Positions 59,515-64,000 of a DNA stretch of 64,000 bases are shown here, piece by piece (within the stretch, counting starts at the first letter, position 1; each line of letters starts with the position of its first letter). Made by a program: the position numbers and the translations under genes. The stretch is from contig JAFRWW010000020.1 of NCBI GenBank assembly GCA_017441585.1, forward strand, positions 1-64,000. Direction: 5' to 3'. Under the pieces are notes generated by a model. It was not told the DNA's origin. It did not search any database and saw nothing but the letters and a program-made list of their open reading frames with translations. The DNA is from Lachnospiraceae bacterium. GTDB lineage: Bacteria; Bacillota; Clostridia; Lachnospirales; Lachnospiraceae.

Positions 59515-60249
59515 GTGCTTATATTAAGCGTAAATGCCGATGATTTCGGCGAAAATAATTCAGTCAGCGAGGCGATCTGTGAGAGCTATTTTAAGGGCCT
59601 GATCAGTGATACCACGATCATGGTGAACATGCCCGGTGCAAAGAACGCCACGAAACTGGCCCAAAAGTACGGATTTGCAGACCGGGTGGGCCTGCATCTG
59701 AATCTGACCGCAGGGGTGCCCTTTACACCGGCCATAACAAAGTGTCCCGAGTTTTGCGATCTCTCCGGTAATTTTAACGCAGCTTTTCACTTGAGCGGTA
59801 CCCGAAGGCTCATCCTTGACAGAAGGCATAAAGCTGCCCTGTCTGCGGAGATCGAAGCACAGATAAAGGAATATCTGAAGCTGGGATACACGAAGCTCCA
59901 CCTGGATTCACACCATCATGTACACACGGATCTGTCCGTCTGGGGGGTACTGGCTCCTCTTCTTAAAAAATACGCTTTCAGGTCGGTACGGATAAGCCGT
60001 AACATGTATTGTGAAAATGATGTTCCCGGGCTTGCCAAAAAGGTATATAAGGGCGGATTCAATGCTCTCCTTAAATCGGGCGGTTTTGAGACCACCGATT
60101 ACTTTGGAAGTGCTCAGGATTATCTGTATTCAAAGAATCTGATAAAGTCCGGTTCAAAGGTGGAGATAATGGTGCATCCTCTGTATTCGGAGGAAGGGGT
60201 CCTCCTTGATACGGACAGGCCTTTTACAGAGCCGGGATATCTGCGATAA
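59515..60249 (+). CDS. ChbG/YdjC family carbohydrate deacetylase
   Basis: This 244-residue metal-dependent deacetylase of the YdjC fold has the family start LSVNADDFGENNSV (metal Asp), GLHLNLTAGVPF, LHLDSHHHVHTDL (metal histidines) and the C-terminal EIMVHPLYS. Family members remove acetyl groups from N-acetylated sugars such as chitobiose. The start is GTG, 7 bp after GGGAG. An acidic-palindromic operator candidate precedes it. It may act on glycan precursors or recycling products. Confidence 0.88.
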   Translation: MLILSVNADDFGENNSVSEAICESYFKGLISDTTIMVNMPGAKNATKLAQKYGFADRVGLHLNLTAGVPFTPAITKCPEFCDLSGNFNAAFHLSGTRRLILDRRHKAALSAEIEAQIKEYLKLGYTKLHLDSHHHVHTDLSVWGVLAPLLKKYAFRSVRISRNMYCENDVPGLAKKVYKGGFNALLKSGGFETTDYFGSAQDYLYSKNLIKSGSKVEIMVHPLYSEEGVLLDTDRPFTEPGYLR

Positions 60250-60290
60250 ATCAAAATAAAACTCTCTCATGGGGGAGTTAAGGGGATATT

Positions 60291-62336
60291 ATGAAAAAGA
60301 ATCAGCGCTTCAGAGGTGTTTTGGATATATATTTGAGATGGCCCATTTATCTTTCGGCCCTGGTCATTCTGGAAGTGGGACTGGTGGCCATATACCCTGC
60401 CAATGCCATATTTATGGTGGCCGGCTTTGCGGTTCTGTATACGATCGTTGCAGTGGCGATCTACAGGGTGAGAAAGGATGAACTGCTGGATTCGGTCATG
60501 GATTTTGCCACCCACTACGGTCAGGTGCAGAAGGAGATGCTCAAGAATTTTGAGATGCCCTATGCCGTACTCGATGAGACCGGACATCTTATCTGGAATA
60601 ATGACGCTTTTGATGCGATCTTTCATGTGGACGGACTTTTCAGATGGTCCATAGTGAATGACGCCTACGGGATAAAAAAGGAGCAGCTTCCCGGCATGCT
60701 GGAGCCCACGGAGATAAAGTTTACCATTGACGACAGGGATCTGAGGGTGAGACTGCGCAGGATAAATCTGGATTATGAGGAAAATAACCTGATAGATCCT
60801 GACCGTTTTAACGGATCGGTCATTACGGCCCTGGTCTATGATGATACCGAGATGAACAATGTGATGAGGCTTAACAGCGAAGGCAGCACGGTCATGGGTC
60901 TTATATATCTGGACAATTTTGAGGAGGCCCTTCAGGGCGCTGAGCCCACCAATGCAGCCATAGTCACCACTTTGGTGGACAGGCGTATCAACAGATACTT
61001 CTCCATAGATCACAGCGGTGTAGTCAAGAAACTGGGATCTGACAGATATTTCATAGTCATGAAGAAAAAGGCTCTGGATGAGATGGTTGAAGATAATTTC
61101 TCTGTCCTTGACGATGTGCGAAAGGCTGCTTCGGGCTTTAAGATCACCATGACCATGAGTATCGGTATCGGTACCCATCCCGGCGATATCGACCAGTGTA
61201 ATTCCAATTCCAAGATGGCCATAGACGCGGCCCTTGCCAGAGGCGGAGACCAGGTCGTAGTCAGGAATGAAGAGAGGTTTATCTATTACGGAGGCAAGCA
61301 TGACCAGACCGAGACCAATGTCCGTGTCAGGGCAAAGCGTGTGGCCGGTTATCTCAAGGAATACATAGAGAACTATGAAAAGGTCATCGTCATGGGACAT
61401 TCCCTGGCAGATCAGGACGCCTTCGGTTCCTGTGTGGGCATTCATGCGGCTGCCAGATACCTGGGTAAGGAGTGCAGGATCGTGGTCAATACGATAACCA
61501 CATCCATACGCCCCATGCTGAACAGTTTCATGTCGGCAGATGATTATAAAGAGGGCACTATAGTGAATTCCGATGAAGCCATCGATATGATGACTGATGC
61601 CACCTTGCTTGTGGTGGTGGATACCAACAAGCCTGAGCTGTGCGAGTGTCCCCAGCTCCTTGACATGTGCAGGAATATCCTGGTGATAGATCATCACCGT
61701 CAGGGAAGTGAAAAGATAGAGAATACACTTTATCCTTATGTAGAACCCAATGCATCCAGTGCCAGCGAGATGATATCCGAGATATTGCAGTACTTTGACA
61801 ATGAGAAACTGCGTATCAAGAATTATGAGGCCGACTGTCTGTACGCGGGCATCATGATCGACTCGGGTAACTTCTCCACAAAGACCAGCGGAAGGACCTT
61901 TGAGGCGGCTGCATATCTCAGAAACAACGGCGCGGACGTGACCCGTATCAGAAAGATGTTCCGTGACAGCATGGAGTCCTACAAGGCCCGTGCGGAGGCG
62001 GTCAGGAGTGCCGAGCTTTACAAAAACGAATTCGCCATCGGCGTCTGTCCCGCGGAAGGTCTGGAATCACCTACGGTCGTGGGCGCACAGGCGGCCAATG
62101 AGCTTATGAATATCAATCTGGTCCGGGCAGCCTTTGTACTGACCCTGTATCAGGACAAGGTATATATATCTGCCAGATCCATTGACGAGATAAATGTGCA
62201 GGTGATCATGGAGCGCATGGGCGGCGGCGGACACCTTAATATAGCGGGAGTCCAGCTTAAGGGCTATACCATAGACCGGGCGAGAGACGAACTGAAGATG
62301 ACTCTGGATTCCATGCTGGAGAAGAATGAGATCTGA
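60291..62336 (+). CDS. gdpP: cyclic di-AMP phosphodiesterase GdpP
   Basis: This 681-residue membrane enzyme degrades c-di-AMP. It has two N-terminal transmembrane helices (about residues 15-60), a PAS domain (about 85-170), a degenerate GGDEF (about 180-325, without the GGDEF signature) and a DHH domain. The DHH domain starts VIVMGHSLADQDAFGS and carries DHH in LVIDHHRQG (about 467-469); DHHA1 has GGGGHLNIAG (about 644). It is usually upstream of rplI and dnaB, as here. Ribosome site AAGGGG. Confidence 0.95.
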   Translation: MKKNQRFRGVLDIYLRWPIYLSALVILEVGLVAIYPANAIFMVAGFAVLYTIVAVAIYRVRKDELLDSVMDFATHYGQVQKEMLKNFEMPYAVLDETGHLIWNNDAFDAIFHVDGLFRWSIVNDAYGIKKEQLPGMLEPTEIKFTIDDRDLRVRLRRINLDYEENNLIDPDRFNGSVITALVYDDTEMNNVMRLNSEGSTVMGLIYLDNFEEALQGAEPTNAAIVTTLVDRRINRYFSIDHSGVVKKLGSDRYFIVMKKKALDEMVEDNFSVLDDVRKAASGFKITMTMSIGIGTHPGDIDQCNSNSKMAIDAALARGGDQVVVRNEERFIYYGGKHDQTETNVRVRAKRVAGYLKEYIENYEKVIVMGHSLADQDAFGSCVGIHAAARYLGKECRIVVNTITTSIRPMLNSFMSADDYKEGTIVNSDEAIDMMTDATLLVVVDTNKPELCECPQLLDMCRNILVIDHHRQGSEKIENTLYPYVEPNASSASEMISEILQYFDNEKLRIKNYEADCLYAGIMIDSGNFSTKTSGRTFEAAAYLRNNGADVTRIRKMFRDSMESYKARAEAVRSAELYKNEFAIGVCPAEGLESPTVVGAQAANELMNINLVRAAFVLTLYQDKVYISARSIDEINVQVIMERMGGGGHLNIAGVQLKGYTIDRARDELKMTLDSMLEKNEI

Positions 62337-62370
62337 TCATTTTGTCAGTCTTAATGCGATGGCTGGCTTC

Positions 62371-62393
62371 CTGTCATTCTGAGCGAAGAATCT
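62371..62393. repeat. dispersed repeat A, right arm
   Basis: CTGTCATTCTGAGCGAAGAA ends TCTT. It is a shortened right arm of repeat A, between gdpP and rplI. Confidence 0.6.
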
Positions 62394-62417
62394 TAATATT
62401 AATGAGGAGACATGAAA

Positions 62418-62864
62418 ATGAAGGTAATACTTTTACAGGATGTGAAATCAGTAGGAAAAAAGGGTGAGATAGTAGAGCTCAGTGAGGGCTACGCTCATAA
62501 TTTTATTATAAAGCGCAAGCTGGGAAAGGAAGCGACCCCGGCCAATTTAAATGATGCTAAGCTTAAAAAGGCAAATGATGAGAAAGTGGCCGCACAGAAG
62601 CTGGAGGATGCAAAGGCTCTGTCCGCAGAAATAGAAAAGCTCACTGTGGTATGCCGTATAAAGACCGGCAAGGAGGGCAAGAGCTTTGGCTCTGTGTCTT
62701 CAAAGGAGATCGCAGAACAGATGAAGGCCCAGCATGATGTGGAACTGGACCGCAAGAAGATAGTGCTGGACGAGCCCATAAAGGCGCTGGGAGAATATAA
62801 GGTGACGGTAAAGCTCCATCCCCAGGTGTCTGCTGCTCTTGCTGTAAAGGTCGAAGAGGAGTGA
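62418..62864 (+). CDS. rplI: 50S ribosomal protein L9
   Basis: This 148-residue L9 has [20 protein letters not shown], the [17 protein letters not shown] loop, a long central helix and a C-terminal domain ([14 protein letters not shown]). The start is ATG 62418, 8 bp after GAGGAG; the ATG two codons earlier is only 2 bp from that site. Length matches the family. Upstream of dnaB. Confidence 0.96.
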   Translation: MKVILLQDVKSVGKKGEIVELSEGYAHNFIIKRKLGKEATPANLNDAKLKKANDEKVAAQKLEDAKALSAEIEKLTVVCRIKTGKEGKSFGSVSSKEIAEQMKAQHDVELDRKKIVLDEPIKALGEYKVTVKLHPQVSAALAVKVEEE

Positions 62865-62870
62865 TCTGTT

Positions 62871-64000
62871 TTGGACGAGAATCTCATCAAAAGAAATCTG
62901 CCTCATAATCCCGATGCCGAAAAGCTGTTGATCGGTTCAATGCTCCTTAATGATGATGCTCTGGCTTATGCCGCTGAGAATCTCACTAAGGAGGATTTTT
63001 ATTCTGCGGTCTACGGCTGGCTTTTTGATGCCATGAAAGCCATCTGCGATGCGGGAAGGGAACTGGATTTTCTGGCTCTCAAGGAAAAGTTAAGGGAGCA
63101 GGGAGCGCCCGACACCCTTCAGGATGCTTCCGTCATCAGGGAGATCACCGATTCTGTGACGACCTCGTCGAATTATAAATACAATGTCAAGGTGGTCCAG
63201 GATTATTCGAAGGTCCGCCGTCTCATAGCTGAGGGCGAGCGCATTGCAAACTCCGGCTATCAGGGGAAAAAGTCCGTCGAAGAACAGGTTGAAGACGCTG
63301 AGAAGGCGATCTTTGCCTTAAGGCAGGGTAATCTGGATGACGAGATGGTATCCACTGCCGACGTATATTACAAGGCCATGGAGGAGATCCATAAAGCCAT
63401 GAAAAATAAGGGTGCTGTCATGGGCATTCCCACGGGCTTTCCGGATCTGGACAGGTATTTTGCAGGCCTTCAGCCCTCGACCCTGGTGCTCATAGCGGCC
63501 AGACCCGCCATGGGTAAGACTGCTTTTGCCCTTAATATAGCTGATTACGCAGCCCTTAAGCATGATTATAAGGTGGCCATATTTTCTCTGGAGATGAGCC
63601 GGCAGGATCTGATGCGCAGATTCCTGGCCATCGAAGCTCTGGTGGATTCTTCGAAGTTTAAGACCGGAGAACTGGACTATGAGGATATGGATAAGCTGGT
63701 GGAAGTGGGAAGTGTTTTTGACACGCCGAACCTCATGCTTTTTGACAAGGCTGATATCACCCCCACAGAGCTTCGTTCAAAGTGTCGTAAGATAAAGCTG
63801 GAGAGAGGTCTGGACCTTATAATCATAGATTATCTGCAGCTTATGGAATCCGGAAAGGGCGGACAGGAGAACCGTCAGCAGGAGATATCCACCATATCAA
63901 GATCCCTGAAGCTTCTGGCTAAGGAACTGGACATCCCCGTGATCGCCCTGTCCCAGCTGTCCCGAAGCGTGGAGCAAAGAAGCGGAGATCACAAGCCCAT
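62871..64000 (+). CDS. dnaB: replicative DNA helicase DnaB (5' part, runs off the window)
   Basis: The first 376 codons of DnaB are present. The N-terminal helical domain starts MDENLIKRNLPHNPDAEKLL and includes KEDFYSAVYGWLFDAM. The RecA-like domain has PTGFPDLDRYF, Walker A ARPAMGKTAF (about residues 213-222) and Walker B LIIIDYLQLM (about 317-326), then SQLSRSVEQRSG, where the window ends. The start is TTG, 9 bp after AGGAG. DnaB unwinds DNA at the replication fork. The frame stays open to position 64000, so the gene is partial, not broken. Confidence 0.95.
   Translation, partial: MDENLIKRNLPHNPDAEKLLIGSMLLNDDALAYAAENLTKEDFYSAVYGWLFDAMKAICDAGRELDFLALKEKLREQGAPDTLQDASVIREITDSVTTSSNYKYNVKVVQDYSKVRRLIAEGERIANSGYQGKKSVEEQVEDAEKAIFALRQGNLDDEMVSTADVYYKAMEEIHKAMKNKGAVMGIPTGFPDLDRYFAGLQPSTLVLIAARPAMGKTAFALNIADYAALKHDYKVAIFSLEMSRQDLMRRFLAIEALVDSSKFKTGELDYEDMDKLVEVGSVFDTPNLMLFDKADITPTELRSKCRKIKLERGLDLIIIDYLQLMESGKGGQENRQQEISTISRSLKLLAKELDIPVIALSQLSRSVEQRSGDHKP

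Noticed and set aside
60267..61697. 476-codon open frame on the minus strand opposite gdpP
   Set aside because: Its product is rich in His, Ile and Gly with no recognisable domain, it overlaps nearly all of a well-supported gene, and the frame is a by-product of gdpP codon use.

Overview
The window looks like a chromosomal segment of a Firmicute of class Clostridia, most likely a Lachnospiraceae relative (Butyrivibrio/Roseburia type). This rests on gene content and order: yrzL/ireB-ruvX-yrzB-rnjA-ylbF-mltG-like-trmR-U32, rpsF-ssb-rpsR, gdpP-rplI-dnaB, DUF6311 and DUF6935 proteins, GHL10 and flavin reductase-rubredoxin. AGGAGG-type ribosome binding sites, frequent TTG starts and TTGACA/TATAAT promoters agree. 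No rRNA, tRNA or CRISPR array was found.

Layout. 1-2.95 kb is an accessory patch with a TNT-type NAD-glycohydrolase toxin and its probable immunity gene, a frameshifted TPM-domain pseudogene, and two small proteins of unknown role. 3.07-20.9 kb is housekeeping: D,D-carboxypeptidase, purC, prmA-rsmE, a cysteine desulfurase divergent from thiI, a DUF6311 membrane protein, an HPr-like protein divergent from mtaB, and the ireB...trmR-U32 cluster (tRNA modification, RNA decay, cell-wall processing). 20.97-38.2 kb is a surface-glycan locus: five family-2 glycosyltransferases, a flippase-like membrane protein, an acetyltransferase, an AsnB amidotransferase, an ABC exporter, a phosphotransferase-fold protein and a GT11 fucosyltransferase, followed by a secreted GHL10 protein. 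An AT-rich island at 23.1-25.9 kb interrupts it, carrying an AAA ATPase + PIN-like nuclease pair and a tandemly duplicated pair of tiny membrane proteins.

38.3-46.7 kb holds a GNAT-methyltransferase fusion, a 1753-residue secreted multidomain protein, an AAC(3)-fold acetyltransferase and a hicB-hicA toxin-antitoxin pair. 46.75-50.2 kb is a Tad-type pilus/secretion core (tadC, tadB, cpaF). It is divergently transcribed, from overlapping consensus promoters, with an HD-GYP response regulator and a large hybrid histidine kinase (50.6-55.2 kb). 55.3-56.4 kb is rpsF-ssb-rpsR. 56.45-59.3 kb on the minus strand is a pseudopilin/PilC-like cluster without an ATPase. 59.5-64 kb is a YdjC-type deacetylase, gdpP, rplI and the start of dnaB.

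The most unusual signal is a family of ~75-bp structured repeats made of three consecutive hairpins. Copies lie between genes and also inside coding sequences, always in the same open frame (core residues LKSLKAGTGSPDQRSGAE): in RuvX, twice in the DUF6311 protein, and in the 1753-residue secreted protein. Stem changes between copies are compensatory. Two near-identical copies in inverted orientation bracket the fucosyltransferase/GHL10 module. Other structured repeats are a cloverleaf-like 165-bp element after ylbF, a second cloverleaf-like element before the HD-GYP gene, a 24-bp tandem array after ruvX, and dispersed TGTCATTCTGAGCGAAG-type repeats.
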